From Phycisphaeraceae bacterium (GTDB lineage Bacteria > Planctomycetota > Phycisphaerae > Phycisphaerales > UBA1924): a stretch of DNA of 64,000 bases. Positions 26,470 through 35,474 of this stretch are shown here, one piece after another. The notes under the pieces are model-generated. The model worked only from the letters and a program-made list of their open reading frames with translations, was not told where the DNA came from and searched no databases. Every line of letters begins with the position of its first letter. The first letter of the stretch is position 1. A program made the translations under genes and the position numbers. The DNA lies in contig RECQ01000036.1 of assembly GCA_007693965.1 (NCBI GenBank), positions 1 through 64,000 of the forward strand. Reading direction: 5' to 3'.

Positions 26470-27426
26470 ATGGAGACGCTCGGAGTCATCCCGGCGGAGG
26501 GAACGGGCGGCGCCGCCCCGACGGGGGCGATGCGCACGGTGCTGGGCCTTCCCCTGTTCCTGTGGGCCGTGAACAACCTGCTCCGGGCCATGCCGCTGGA
26601 GAACGTGGTGGTGGTGACGGCGAGCCCGGACATCGAGGCGATGGCGGCCCGGCGGAACGTCCGCACCATCGGGCCCGAGAGCGAACTGGACACCGGGCGC
26701 CTGCTGGTCCACGACCCCGCACGCTGCTTCTGCTCGGCCGAGACGGTGCTGCTTGCCTTGGAAAGCGGCGAGCACGAGCTGGCCGCCCTGCGCACCAGCC
26801 CCATCGAACGCCTCCGCTGCGACAGCGAGGACGATCTCGAGCTGATGCGGGCCGTCGCCGCGGGCCTGGCGCCGGATCATCCGGTGATCCGCGGCGCGCG
26901 GCGGATGCGTCTGGCGGCGCCCGTCAGCGCCGGCGGGCCGCGGCTGGACGCGGTGATCAGCGATGTGGACGGCGTGCTCACCGACGGGCGCGTGCATCTG
27001 AACGACAAGGGCGTCGAGACCCGCGGCTTTCACATGCACGACGGGCTGGGCGTGCGACTGCTGATCGAGCGGGGTGTGCGCGTCGGGTGGCTCAGCGCTG
27101 CGAAAGACACTGGCGCTGTGCGCAAACGCGCCGAACGGCTCGGCGTTCAGGATGTGGACATCTCCGACGGCGAGAAGGGGCAACGCTTCCTCGATATGTG
27201 CGCGCGGCTCGGCGCCAACCCGAAACAGACTCTGTATATCGGCGACGATGTGAATGACCTGCCCGCGATGGAGCGGGCCGGGCTCAGCGCATGCCCGATC
27301 GACGCGCGGCCCGCGGTGCGGGCGCGCGTGGACCTGGTGCTCGAAGCCCAAGGCGGGGCGGGGGCACTGCGCGAGGTGGTCGAGATGGTTCTGGACGATC
27401 CGCGTCCGGAATCGGCGCCGTCATGA
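26470..27426 (+). CDS. KdsC-like HAD phosphatase fused to a reduced nucleotidyltransferase-like domain
   Basis: The C-terminal 160 residues match the KdsC/YrbI HAD family (3-deoxy-manno-octulosonate 8-phosphatase type): DAVISDVDGVLTDGRVHLND with the nucleophile aspartate, GWLSAAKDT, and YIGDDVNDLPAMERAG. The N-terminal part begins ETLGVIPAEGTGG and continues LGLPLFLWAVNNLL and VVVVTASPDIEAMAARRNV, resembling CMP-Kdo/CMP-NeuAc synthetases. It is only about 150 residues, lacks the basic nucleotide-binding loop, and is probably inactive or reduced. Fusions of these two activities are known in CMP-sialic acid synthetases. The frame is open to 26410; the ATG at 26470 is preferred. The stop overlaps the ispE ATG (ATGA), implying coupling. 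Confidence 0.85.
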   Translation: METLGVIPAEGTGGAAPTGAMRTVLGLPLFLWAVNNLLRAMPLENVVVVTASPDIEAMAARRNVRTIGPESELDTGRLLVHDPARCFCSAETVLLALESGEHELAALRTSPIERLRCDSEDDLELMRAVAAGLAPDHPVIRGARRMRLAAPVSAGGPRLDAVISDVDGVLTDGRVHLNDKGVETRGFHMHDGLGVRLLIERGVRVGWLSAAKDTGAVRKRAERLGVQDVDISDGEKGQRFLDMCARLGANPKQTLYIGDDVNDLPAMERAGLSACPIDARPAVRARVDLVLEAQGGAGALREVVEMVLDDPRPESAPS

Positions 27427-28337
27427 GCGGGCAGGATTCCATCACGCGCTGCGCGAATGCGAAGGTGAACCTGGCGCTGGCGGTGGCGCCGCCGAGAGAG
27501 AGCGACGGGCTGCACCCGATCTGCTCGTGGTTCGTCTCGATCGATCTGTGCGACAAGGTGACGATCGAACGGCTTGCGGCGGGAAGTGAGCGACGGGTTC
27601 GCATCGAATGGGCGGAAGACGCCCTGCGCCCCAGCCCGATCGACTGGCCGGTCGGGAAGGATCTTGCAGCGCGGGCGCTGGACCTGCTGGAGCGCGAGGC
27701 GGGGCGAGCGCTGCCGGCGGCGCTGCATGTGCGCAAGCGCATCCCTGTGGGCGCGGGGCTGGGAGGCGGATCGAGCGACGCGGCGGCGGCGCTGATCGCG
27801 GGGCGCGAGCTGTTCGGGCTTGAGATCGACGACGATCGGCTGCGGGCGCTGGGGGCGGAGCTGGGAGCGGATGTGCCCTTCTTCCTGCCGCCGCAGCCGG
27901 GCGGAGCGGCACTGGTGGAGGGGATCGGCGAGAAGATCGAGCGCTCTGCGCCGGCGCGGGCAACGCTGGCGCTGGTGGCGCCGCCGTATGGATGCAACAC
28001 CGGCGCGGTGTACCGGGGGTTTGACGAGGCGATCCCGGATCGGTTCCGCGAGAGAGATGTGCGGGACATGGCGCGGAGCGGGCGCGTGGAGAGCGGGCGG
28101 CTGTTCAACGATCTGGCCGCGCCTGCGGAGCGGGCGGCGCCGAAGCTGGCCGAGCTGCGCCGGGCGCTGCGCGAACTGACCGGTGCGTCGTTCCACATCA
28201 CGGGCTCGGGCAGCGGCGTCTTCGCCGTCATTGAGGAGGCGGACGACGAGGCGCAGGCGGCGCACATGATCGAGGCGATCGGGAAGGCGGCGCCGGATCA
28301 TGGGGTGGTTGTGACGCGAGTGGTCGGGGAGGGGTGA
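27423..28337 (+). CDS. ispE: 4-diphosphocytidyl-2-C-methyl-D-erythritol kinase
   Basis: IspE is the GHMP kinase of the MEP isoprenoid pathway, phosphorylating CDP-methylerythritol. The 304-residue protein has the N-terminal CANAKVNLALAVAPPRESDG, the ATP-binding loop PVGAGLGGGSSDAAAAL, the ADVPFFLPPQPGGAA segment and the C-terminal ITGSGSGVFAV motif. The ATG overlaps the upstream KdsC-like stop by 4 bp, so the two are translated as one unit, although the pathways differ. Length is normal for the family. Convergent with the vapBC pair, whose toxin stop is 6 bp away. Confidence 0.94.
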   Translation: MSGQDSITRCANAKVNLALAVAPPRESDGLHPICSWFVSIDLCDKVTIERLAAGSERRVRIEWAEDALRPSPIDWPVGKDLAARALDLLEREAGRALPAALHVRKRIPVGAGLGGGSSDAAAALIAGRELFGLEIDDDRLRALGAELGADVPFFLPPQPGGAALVEGIGEKIERSAPARATLALVAPPYGCNTGAVYRGFDEAIPDRFRERDVRDMARSGRVESGRLFNDLAAPAERAAPKLAELRRALRELTGASFHITGSGSGVFAVIEEADDEAQAAHMIEAIGKAAPDHGVVVTRVVGEG

Positions 28338-28343
28338 GAAAGC

Positions 28344-28742
28344 TCATCCGCGCCCCTTGAGATAACTCCCGGGACTCAGCACAAGCACGCCCTCGATCGT
28401 CAGGCCGTACAAGGCGCCGAAGTGCGTCTTGTCACCCGTCAGCAGATGCGTGGCGCCGGCGTCGATCGCAGCAGCGAGGATCGGCTGATCCTTCTCCGGC
28501 AGCTCGACATCAGAGAAGAGGCGCTCGTGCTGCACAGGGTCTTCGTGGATTTGAACCTCCCGCAGCAGACGCCCGAGTCGTTCTCGCTTTTCACGATCAA
28601 TCAGGTTGCGGCGAGCCTCATTCACCGCGTACAGCGAAGTGATCAGCTCCACGCGCGAGAGCGTCCAGAGCATGAGCAGACCATTGTCTTCGCTCCATGC
28701 GGCCGAAAACATAACATTCGCGTCGAGGAAGACGCGCTCCAT
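28344..28742 (-). CDS. PIN-domain ribonuclease toxin (VapC-like)
   Basis: The 132-residue PIN-domain protein has the acidic metal-binding set D7 (VFLDANVMFSA), E42 (NEARRN), D85 (PEKDQPILAAA) and D104 (LTGDKTHFG). It is probably an endoribonuclease toxin neutralised by the AbrB-type protein encoded immediately upstream; the toxin ATG (28742) lies 2 bp after the antitoxin stop. The frame extends to 28808 but those codons overlap the antitoxin gene. PIN toxins cleave tRNA, rRNA or mRNA; the target cannot be told. It is convergent with ispE. Confidence 0.9.
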   Translation of the reverse strand: MERVFLDANVMFSAAWSEDNGLLMLWTLSRVELITSLYAVNEARRNLIDREKRERLGRLLREVQIHEDPVQHERLFSDVELPEKDQPILAAAIDAGATHLLTGDKTHFGALYGLTIEGVLVLSPGSYLKGRG

Positions 28743-28744
28743 GC

Positions 28745-29050
28745 TCAGTCCATTGCGCCGGGGCGATCGTGCGGCACCGTGTCGGGATCGACGCCGAGCT
28801 TCTTGCACTCGCGCCGAGCTCGCGCGTAGTCCTTGTCATCGACGGCGTTGTTCAGCAGGAACTCGGCCTGGCGCCGAGCGGTGTAGACCTCGGGAGGCAC
28901 GGGCGTGGCGACGGCCGGGCGCAGGAGAATGCCGTCGTCGCGCTGCTCGATGATCAGCAGCGAGCCCTCGTCGAGGTTGTAGAGGCGGCGCAGGTGCGAA
29001 GGGATGGTGACGACGCCCCTGCGGCCAAGTGTGACGTTCTCTGCGACCAT
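28745..29050 (-). CDS. AbrB/SpoVT-type antitoxin (VapB-like)
   Basis: The 101-residue protein begins with a swapped-hairpin AbrB DNA-binding domain (NVTLGRRGVVTIPSHLRRLY then NLDEGSLLIIEQRDDGILL), and its C-terminal half (ARRQAEFLLNNAVDDKDYAR) probably wraps the toxin. It should neutralise the PIN toxin downstream and repress the operon. GGAGG lies seven bases before the ATG at 29050. A perfect palindrome 40 bp upstream is the likely operator. Confidence 0.88.
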   Translation of the reverse strand: MVAENVTLGRRGVVTIPSHLRRLYNLDEGSLLIIEQRDDGILLRPAVATPVPPEVYTARRQAEFLLNNAVDDKDYARARRECKKLGVDPDTVPHDRPGAMD

Positions 29051-29089
29051 CTGCGGCCCTCCGGCGATGTCTGCCTGACTATCGGTAAT

Positions 29090-29141
29090 TCAGTAATTCT
29101 GAATTACTGACAAGTATACCCCGCGTCCGCCGCCCCGTCGA
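29090..29141 (-). promoter_or_regulatory. Operator palindrome and candidate promoter of the vapBC operon
   Basis: CAGTAATTC-T-GAATTACTG (29091-29109, extended by one matched pair each side) is a perfect inverted repeat and is AT-rich against its surroundings. On the minus strand TATACT (29113-29118) lies 17 bp from TCGACG (29136-29141), a plausible -10/-35 pair that puts the start inside the palindrome. Antitoxins of this type autorepress through such sites. Confidence 0.6.
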
Positions 29142-29145
29142 GGTC

Positions 29146-29182
29146 CAAAAAGAACAGGGCCCGGGCAATGCGCCCGGGCCCT
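29146..29182 (-). terminator. Intrinsic terminator of clpC
   Basis: On the minus strand an 11-bp perfect stem AGGGCCCGGGC / GCCCGGGCCCT with loop GCATT is followed by GTTCTTTTT. It lies 36 bp after the clpC stop and separates clpC from vapBC. Confidence 0.85.
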
Positions 29183-29217
29183 TGTGGGGGATCTTCAGGT
29201 CGGAGTCGTCTCGCCCC

Positions 29218-31740
29218 TCAGGACTCAGAGTCGCTGGTGACCGACGCCTCTTCCTTCTTCTCCTGAACGCCCTCGTGGCCTTCGAAGAAGAGGTTCTCCG
29301 CGCCTTCCTTGTGGGTGACGTTGACGGACGCCTTGCCCTTGAGTTCGCCAGAGAGCAGCATCTCGGACAGCGGGTCCTCGATGTACTGGCCGATGGCGCG
29401 GCGGAGGGGGCGGGCGCCGAAGTCGGGGTTGTAGCCCTTCTCGATGAGGAATTCCTTCGCAGGCTTATCGAGGATGAGCTCCGTGCCCTGCTCCTGGAGA
29501 CGCTGCACCACCTTGACCGTCTCGTACTCGACGATCTGCTCCAGGTCCTCCTTGGTGAGGGGACGGAAGACGATCACCTCGTCGAGGCGGTTGATGAACT
29601 CGGGGCGGAAGTAGCGCTCGATCTCCTTCATCAGGATGGACTTGATGTTGTCGAAGTTGCGCTGGTCGTCGCGCTTCGAGAAGCCGAACCCGCCGCCGCC
29701 CTTGATGAGGTCGGCGCCGATGTTCGAGGTCATGATGAGGACGACGTTGCGGAAATCGACGTTGCGTCCGAAGGAGTCTGTGAGGCGTCCTTCCTCCATG
29801 ATCTGGAGGAGCATGTTGAAGACGTCGGGGTGGGCCTTCTCGACCTCGTCGAGCAGGACCACGGCGTAGGGACGCCGGCGGATGCGCTCGGTGAGCTGGC
29901 CGCCCTCTTCGTAGCCGACGTAGCCGGGAGGGGCGCCGATCAGGCGGCTGACGTTGTGCTTCTCCATGTACTCGGACATGTCGAGATGCACGAGGGCGTC
30001 TGCGTCGCCGAACATGAACTCGGCCAGCGCCTTGGAGAGCAGCGTCTTGCCCACGCCGGAGGGTCCGACGAAGATGAACGAGCCCATGGGGCGCTTCGGG
30101 TCCTTGAGGCCCGAACGGGCCCGGCGGATGGCCTTGGAGATCGCCTTGATGGCGTCGTCCTGGCTGATGACCTTCTTGTGCAGCTCTTCCTCGAGCTTGA
30201 GCAGGCGCTGGGCCTCCTCCTTCTCGAGGCGCGTGAGCGGCACGCCCGTCATCTTGCTGACGACCTCGGCGATCGTCTCTTCATCCACGGTGCCGCCGAC
30301 TTCGGCTGACTTCTGGCGCCACTCGCGCTGGATCTTCTCTTTCTCGCGCCGGACCTGCTCGACCTGGTCGCGCAGCTCGGCGGCCCGCTCGTAGTCGGCG
30401 CCCTTGACGGCCTCGTCCTTCTCGATGGAGAGACGCTCGATCTTCTCTTCGAGCTCGGCGAGGTCCGGCGGCTTGGTCATGCTCTTGAGGCGGACGCGGG
30501 CGCCGCCCTCGTCGATCACGTCGATCGACTTGTCAGGCTGCACGCGGCCGGAGATGTAGCGGTCCGACAGCTCGACGGCGGCCTTGAGGGCCTCGTCGGT
30601 GATGCGGACACGGTGGTGGGCCTCGTAGCGATCGCGCAGGCCCTCGAGGATCTGCAGCGTCTGCGACGCGGTGGGCGGATCAACGTTGATGGGCTGGAAG
30701 CGGCGCACCAGGGCGGCGTCCTTCTCGATGTACTTGCGATACTCGTCGAACGTGGTGGCGCCGATGCACTGGATCTCGCCTCGGGCGAGGGCGGGCTTGA
30801 GCACGTTGGACGCGTCGATTGCGCCCTCGGCGCCGCCGGCCCCGACCAGCGTGTGCAGCTCGTCGATGAACAGGATCACGTTCTTGGCCCGGCGGACTTC
30901 GTTCATGACCGCCTTGATGCGCTCCTCGAACTGGCCGCGGTACTTGGTGCCGGCGACCATCATGGCCAGGTCAAGGACGACAAGGCGGCGCTCGTGGAGC
31001 AGCTCGGGCACATCGTGCGCGATGATGCGCTGGGCCAGGCCCTCGACGATGGCGGTCTTGCCGACGCCGGCCTCGCCGAGCAGCACGGGATTGTTCTTGG
31101 TGCGGCGGCACAGGATCTGCAGCACGCGCTCGATCTCGTTGGCGCGTCCGATGACCGGATCGAGCTGGCCTTCCTTGGCGAGCTCAGTCAGGTCGCGGCC
31201 GAAGCTGTCGAGGGCGGGGGTCTTGGACTTGCCGCGGGCCTGTTCGGCGCCCGCGGGGCCGCCGGCGCCCACGGCTTCTCCGGACTCATCGGCGCTGTCG
31301 ACGCCGGCGCCGAGCAGGTTCAGGACCTCCTCGCGGACCTCTTCGAGCTTGAGGCCGAGGTTCATCAGCACCTGGGCGGCGACGCCATCGTGCTCGCGCA
31401 GCAGGCCGAGCAGCAGGTGCTCGGTGCCGACGTAGTTGTGGTTCAGGTTGCGGGCCTCTTCGATGGCGAACTCGATCACCTTCTTGGCGCGGGGCGTCTG
31501 GGGCAGCTTGCCCATCGTCACCATGTCGGGGCCGCTCTTGACGAGCTTCTCGACCTCGAGGCGGACCTTGCGCAGATCGACGCCGAGGTTCTTGAGAACG
31601 TTGGCGCCGACGCCGGAGCCTTCCTTGACGAGGCCGAGCAGGATGTGCTCGGTCCCGATGTACTCGTGGTTGAACCGCTGGGCCTCCTGGTTGGCCAGGG
31701 CCATGACCTTGCGGGCGCGATCTGTGAAGCGTTCGAACAT
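29218..31740 (-). CDS. clpC: ClpC-type ATP-dependent protease ATPase subunit
   Basis: ClpC is a Hsp100 unfoldase that feeds proteins to ClpP. The 840-residue protein has two N-terminal Clp repeats ([19 protein letters not shown], then [14 protein letters not shown]), the first AAA module with Walker A GEAGVGKT, a UVR-type region ([18 protein letters not shown]), and the second AAA module with [20 protein letters not shown] and the C-terminal D2-small domain. The UVR and N-domains distinguish ClpC from ClpB. The ATG at 31740 has GGAGG about six bases upstream; the frame to 31866 adds non-conserved codons. No mcsA, mcsB or ctsR is adjacent, and no CtsR/CIRCE-like operator is evident. A strong terminator follows. 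Confidence 0.94.
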   Translation of the reverse strand: MFERFTDRARKVMALANQEAQRFNHEYIGTEHILLGLVKEGSGVGANVLKNLGVDLRKVRLEVEKLVKSGPDMVTMGKLPQTPRAKKVIEFAIEEARNLNHNYVGTEHLLLGLLREHDGVAAQVLMNLGLKLEEVREEVLNLLGAGVDSADESGEAVGAGGPAGAEQARGKSKTPALDSFGRDLTELAKEGQLDPVIGRANEIERVLQILCRRTKNNPVLLGEAGVGKTAIVEGLAQRIIAHDVPELLHERRLVVLDLAMMVAGTKYRGQFEERIKAVMNEVRRAKNVILFIDELHTLVGAGGAEGAIDASNVLKPALARGEIQCIGATTFDEYRKYIEKDAALVRRFQPINVDPPTASQTLQILEGLRDRYEAHHRVRITDEALKAAVELSDRYISGRVQPDKSIDVIDEGGARVRLKSMTKPPDLAELEEKIERLSIEKDEAVKGADYERAAELRDQVEQVRREKEKIQREWRQKSAEVGGTVDEETIAEVVSKMTGVPLTRLEKEEAQRLLKLEEELHKKVISQDDAIKAISKAIRRARSGLKDPKRPMGSFIFVGPSGVGKTLLSKALAEFMFGDADALVHLDMSEYMEKHNVSRLIGAPPGYVGYEEGGQLTERIRRRPYAVVLLDEVEKAHPDVFNMLLQIMEEGRLTDSFGRNVDFRNVVLIMTSNIGADLIKGGGGFGFSKRDDQRNFDNIKSILMKEIERYFRPEFINRLDEVIVFRPLTKEDLEQIVEYETVKVVQRLQEQGTELILDKPAKEFLIEKGYNPDFGARPLRRAIGQYIEDPLSEMLLSGELKGKASVNVTHKEGAENLFFEGHEGVQEKKEEASVTSDSES

Positions 31741-32093
31741 GGGTCGCCTCCAAATTCCGGCGAACGGTGTGTTCCCGGAACCCTGTGTACTTCGTTCCTG
31801 ACGCAGCGTCGATTCATGGGCACTACGCAGGCGCGAGCGAGTATAGGCCGTCCTCCAGACGGTCACTGGTCACGCATACGGACGCAAACCCGGCGCCGTC
31901 TCAGAGTATTTCATCGGCGATCAGGGGCCGCTGGTTGCGGGGAATGCCCCCTCGCGACATGCCGGAGCGTGTCGATTGCAGAATCCGCCTGCCATTTCGA
32001 CGGTCTGTATCCCGTATCCCGGGGGACGCCCCATTCCGGGGCGTCGGGCCCTGCCATCACGCCCTAGGTGCGATGTGCACCGGGTGAGAGGGG
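31741..32093. other. Intergenic region upstream of clpC
   Basis: These 353 bases separate clpC from the pterin dehydratase gene. The only clear structure is a GACGCCCC-(5 nt)-GGGGCGTC hairpin (32025-32045), without a T-run. The clpC promoter must lie in the left part but no convincing -35/-10 pair was identified. No ORF here looks real. Confidence 0.5.
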
Positions 32094-32378
32094 TCAGGCG
32101 CCGCTGATGTCGTCCGCCTTGGAGGCGAGATCGAAATCCTTCTCCGTCACGCCGCCGGCGTCGTGGGTTGAGAGCGTGAGCGTGACCTTGTTGTAGCGGA
32201 TGAGGATGTCGGGGTGATGCTCGCTGGCCTCGGCGGCGTCGGCGATCTGGTTCACAAACGCCATCGACGCGACGAAATCCTTGAACTGGTACGTCCGCTG
32301 GATCGAGCCGCTGCCGCCAGACCATTCAGGGATCCGGTCGAGTTTCTCGTGGATCTGCTCTTCGGTCAGGGTCTGCAT
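32094..32378 (-). CDS. Pterin-4a-carbinolamine dehydratase
   Basis: The 94-residue protein matches PCD/DCoH across its full length: TLTEEQIHEKLDRIPEW at the start, the active-site motif EASEHHPDILIRYNKVTLTL, and STHDAGGVTEKDFDLASKAD near the end. It dehydrates 4a-hydroxytetrahydropterin during pterin cofactor recycling. I prefer the ATG at 32378, with GGAG six bases upstream, over one at 32390. No aromatic amino acid hydroxylase gene is near, so it may act in general pterin metabolism such as molybdopterin or folate. Confidence 0.93.
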   Translation of the reverse strand: MQTLTEEQIHEKLDRIPEWSGGSGSIQRTYQFKDFVASMAFVNQIADAAEASEHHPDILIRYNKVTLTLSTHDAGGVTEKDFDLASKADDISGA

Positions 32379-32531
32379 GGGTGGCTCCATCTCGGGTGAC
32401 GTGAACGCATGCCCCTTCGCGGGGTGAGGCGCGTGTGTTCCGGTATCTTCGTGCGCATCGTGTCCCAGTCAAGCGGAGGTCAATTCGGCGCAGGGAGCAG
32501 GGCAGGGACGATCCCCCCGGATCAGGACACG

Positions 32532-33509
32532 TTGATCGTCGATCACGGCCCCCACGGCGCCGTCGAGACAACCCGGCTGGCGCCCTCGCCCACCGGGGCG
32601 CTGCACCTCGGAAATGCGCGCACATTTTTGGTGAACTGGGCCCTGGCCCGGCAACGCGGCTGGCGCATCGTCCTGCGGATCGAAGATCTCGATGGCCCGC
32701 GCAACAAACCCGGCGCCGCCGATGAAGCCATCCAATTGCTCGAGTGGCTGGGGATGGACTGGGACGAGGGTCCGCACCGCCAGGCGCACGACCTCGATCC
32801 GTATCGCGATGCGATGTCCCGTCTGGCGGCGGCGGGGCGGGTGTATGCCTGCGAACTGACGAGGAGCCAGATCGAAGCGGCGGCCTCGGCGCCGCAGGAG
32901 CAGCCTTCCGGCGATGCGGGGCGTGAATCACACTTTCCGCCTGAGCTGCGACCAACCGGCGCGGGTGAAGTGGTCCGGTTCCAGGACACAGAGAGCAACT
33001 GGCGCTTGATGATGCCGGATCGCGAGGTGCGTTTCGTCGATGAGTTCGCAGGCGAACAGCGACTGAATCCGCAGCGCACCATCGGCGACATGGTGGTGTG
33101 GACCCGGCGCAATGAGCCGGCGTATCAGCTCGCGGTGGTGGTGGACGACCATCGCCACGGCGTGACGCGCGTGGTCCGCGGCGACGATCTGCTCGACTCC
33201 GCCGCCCGGCAGGCGACGCTCTACAACGCGCTGGGGATATCACCCACGCCGCGCTGGATGCACCTGCCGCTGGTGGTGGGCCCGGACGGGCGGCGTCTCG
33301 CCAAACGCCACGGCGACACGCGGGTGATGAGCTACCGCGATGCGGGCGCGGGGCCGGAGCGCGTGATCGGGCTCATCGCCTCATGGTGCGGGCTGGAGCG
33401 GCGCGACATGAGCGCCGCGGAGTTCGCAGGCGCCCTCCGCCCGGATACCATTCCCAGATCCCCGATCATCTGCACCCCCGAGGACGACGCATGGCTGCTT
33501 CGGCGCTGA
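32532..33509 (+). CDS. gluQ: Glutamyl-queuosine tRNA(Asp) synthetase
   Basis: GluQRS attaches glutamate to queuosine in tRNA(Asp). The protein matches the catalytic domain of GluRS: TTRLAPSPTGALHLGNARTF with the HLGN form of HIGH, RIEDLDGPR, EWLGMDWDEGPH, VVRGDDLLDSAARQ, and LAKRHGDT in place of KMSKS. It lacks an anticodon-binding domain, fitting GluQRS rather than GluRS. The frame is open from an ATG at 32409, but the first 41 codons do not look like protein. I suggest the TTG at 32532 (AGGA four bases upstream), giving 325 residues; the true start is uncertain. The zinc-site cysteines of E. coli GluQRS are not visible. Its 3' end overlaps the DUF192 gene by 19 bp. Confidence 0.88.
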   Translation: MIVDHGPHGAVETTRLAPSPTGALHLGNARTFLVNWALARQRGWRIVLRIEDLDGPRNKPGAADEAIQLLEWLGMDWDEGPHRQAHDLDPYRDAMSRLAAAGRVYACELTRSQIEAAASAPQEQPSGDAGRESHFPPELRPTGAGEVVRFQDTESNWRLMMPDREVRFVDEFAGEQRLNPQRTIGDMVVWTRRNEPAYQLAVVVDDHRHGVTRVVRGDDLLDSAARQATLYNALGISPTPRWMHLPLVVGPDGRRLAKRHGDTRVMSYRDAGAGPERVIGLIASWCGLERRDMSAAEFAGALRPDTIPRSPIICTPEDDAWLLRR

Positions 33510-34003
33510 ATCGAATCTTTCTGGCCCTGCTGCTCACAGTCACGCTGCCGTGGATCGCCGGCTGTGATGAAAAGGAGAGCGATGAGCTGGCGCGGGTCCG
33601 CATCAACGGCGTCACCTTCATGATGGAGATCGCGGCGGACGACCCCTCGCGCATGCTCGGCCTGGGCGGACGTGAGGAGATCGACGAGCGCGGCGGCATG
33701 ATCTTCGTCTTCCCTTCGGCGGCGGTGATCCAGTTCGTGATGCGCGACTGCCTCGTCCCGATCGATGTCGCCTTTCTGGATGCGTCCGGCCGCGTGGTGG
33801 CGATGCACGAGATGACGCCGGAGGAGCCGCGGCGCGAGGGCGAGTCGGCGATGGCGTATGAGCGGCGTCTGAAGAATTATCCCAGCAGGTTTCCGGCCCA
33901 GTTCGCGGTTGAGACGGCTGGTGGGCGGCTTCGGGAAGTGGGGCTGGAAGTGGGCCAGCGGGTCGAGTTCGACCTGGAGCGGCTCAAGAACATGGTGAGG
34001 TGA
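33491..34003 (+). CDS. DUF192 lipoprotein
   Basis: The 170-residue protein has a lipoprotein signal with the lipobox WIAGC, then a DUF192 domain (FMMEIAADDPSRMLGLGGRE, GGMIFVFPSAAVIQFVMRD, LVPIDVAFLDASGRVVAMHE). DUF192 proteins are small exported beta-barrel-like proteins of unknown function. An RRLKNYPSRFPAQFAVE stretch extends the domain. Start at 33491 overlaps the end of gluQ, so translation is likely coupled. No functional link with GluQRS is apparent. Confidence 0.88.
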   Translation: MAASALNRIFLALLLTVTLPWIAGCDEKESDELARVRINGVTFMMEIAADDPSRMLGLGGREEIDERGGMIFVFPSAAVIQFVMRDCLVPIDVAFLDASGRVVAMHEMTPEEPRREGESAMAYERRLKNYPSRFPAQFAVETAGGRLREVGLEVGQRVEFDLERLKNMVR

Positions 34004-34103
34004 GCCGATGCGCCGCTGATCGGCGCCGAGGCCCTGCGGCGTGGGTCCCAGAACGTCCGGCCGCGTCGCCGGGCGAATCGCAAGGGCGCCGGCGCTTCTG
34101 GCC

Positions 34104-35405
34104 ATGACCATGCCACCGATCCTTCTCATCGCGCATCCAGATTCACAATCGGCGCTGCGCGAGCTGTGGATGCGTGTGGCCGAGAACTGGCCTGATGGCG
34201 CACCGCCGGAGACCCTGAGCATCACGCCCGATGCCCTGCTCGAAGAGGCGTCCATCGAGGCGGCGGCGTGCATGATGCTGCGCAGTCCGGCTGATCAGAA
34301 CACGGTCTTTCACAAGCTCATCGACCAGCTTGAGGAGCTGCTGATTCCGACCATTGTGCTCTTTGAGGTGACGCCAGACACATCCAACGGCTCAGAGAGC
34401 CGCTCCACCAGGTTCGCAGGGATGGGCGCCATCGCGGCTCCGGCGGACATCGAGCCGGTTGCGCTGGCGGGCATGACGATGGCGCTGTTGCGCCGGCAGG
34501 AGACCGTCGAGTCATTGTCGCGCGAGGTGCGCACGGCCAACCGGTTCCACGGCGGCCTGCGCGATGAAATCACGAAAATGCATGAAGAGCTCCAGCTCGC
34601 CACCGCGGTGCAGCGCGATCTGCTGCCGCCGGAGCTGCCGAACACGCGCGGGCTCGAATTCGCGGTGCTCTTCCGCCCCTGCGGCTACGTCGGCGGCGAC
34701 ATCTACAACGTGGCCCGGCTGGACGAGCGGCGCATCGGCTTCTTTGTCGCCGATGCGGTGGGGCATGGCGTTCCCGCGGCCCTCATGACGGTGGTGCTGT
34801 CGCGCGGGCTGACGATGGTGGACACAACATCCACCGGGCGAAAACGAATCGCGACGCCCGCCGAGGCGATGGAGCGTCTGAACGACGCCCTGCTGCGCGG
34901 CCCGACGCCTGGCAAGCGATTCGCGACGGCGGTGTACGGCGTCATCGACACGAAAACGCGGCGCGTGAAGCTGGCCGGCGCGGGACACCCGCCGCCGCTG
35001 CACATCCGCGCCAACGGCGCCGTCACACCCATTGAGACTGCGGGCGCGCTGCTTGGCGTCTTCGCCGATGGCGAGTTCGACGAGGTCGAATTCACCTTGG
35101 ACGACGGCGACATGCTGGTCGTCTATTCGGACGGTTTCGAAACGGCATTCTCCTCGTCCGACCCCACCGGTCGCGGGCGCAAGCTGCCCAACATGCGTCA
35201 TCTCGACCACTTCGGCGAGCTCGTCGAGGCGCGGCGCCGGGATGGGCTGGCGGGCGCCATGGCCGCCCTGACGCGCCGCATCGACGAGCACGCGGGCTCG
35301 CTGCACCAGGCGGACGATCTCACAGCGCTGGTGATCGGCGCGGGCTCGCCCGGCGGGACGGAGGAAGACGCCGAAGCGCCCTCCCTCGGCGTCGCCGGTG
35401 TGTGA
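34104..35405 (+). CDS. PP2C (SpoIIE-type) phosphatase with receiver-like N-terminus
   Basis: The 433-residue protein has an N-terminal region of about 140 residues resembling a degenerate receiver or sensor (ILLIAHPDSQSALRELWMR, no clear phospho-acceptor), then a coiled-coil (about 140-180). A SpoIIE-type phosphatase domain follows (AVQRDLLPPELPNTRGLEFA, GGDIYNVARLDERRIGFFVA, DAVGHGVPAA, GAGHPPPLHIRA, VVYSDGFETAF). Asp residues for two metal ions are present. It probably dephosphorylates an anti-anti-sigma protein, but no partner gene is near. Residues about 95-102 (NGSESRST) are coded by a dispersed palindromic repeat. The start codon is uncertain between ATGs at 34104 and 34110; no Shine-Dalgarno is evident. 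Confidence 0.87.
   Translation: MTMPPILLIAHPDSQSALRELWMRVAENWPDGAPPETLSITPDALLEEASIEAAACMMLRSPADQNTVFHKLIDQLEELLIPTIVLFEVTPDTSNGSESRSTRFAGMGAIAAPADIEPVALAGMTMALLRRQETVESLSREVRTANRFHGGLRDEITKMHEELQLATAVQRDLLPPELPNTRGLEFAVLFRPCGYVGGDIYNVARLDERRIGFFVADAVGHGVPAALMTVVLSRGLTMVDTTSTGRKRIATPAEAMERLNDALLRGPTPGKRFATAVYGVIDTKTRRVKLAGAGHPPPLHIRANGAVTPIETAGALLGVFADGEFDEVEFTLDDGDMLVVYSDGFETAFSSSDPTGRGRKLPNMRHLDHFGELVEARRRDGLAGAMAALTRRIDEHAGSLHQADDLTALVIGAGSPGGTEEDAEAPSLGVAGV
34384..34409 (+). repeat. In-frame GGCTCTCYGAGCC element, single unit in the PP2C gene
   Basis: CCAACGGCTCAGAGAGCCGC plus TCCACC matches a unit in trmL at 24 of 26 positions and a tsaD arm more loosely. It encodes NGSESRST within the PP2C gene in the same frame used in trmL and related to tsaD. 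One arm only is present here, without the inverted partner seen in the other two genes. Confidence 0.75.
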
Positions 35406-35474
35406 GAGCAGGCACAAGGCATCTGGCATCGGGCATCAGGGCTGGGGGGCGGAAGGTATGCTGCGCGCGTTCGC

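Noticed and set aside
32025-32045. Hairpin near the pterin dehydratase gene as terminator
   Set aside because: No T-run follows on either strand and it lies in a clpC leader, so it is only noted.
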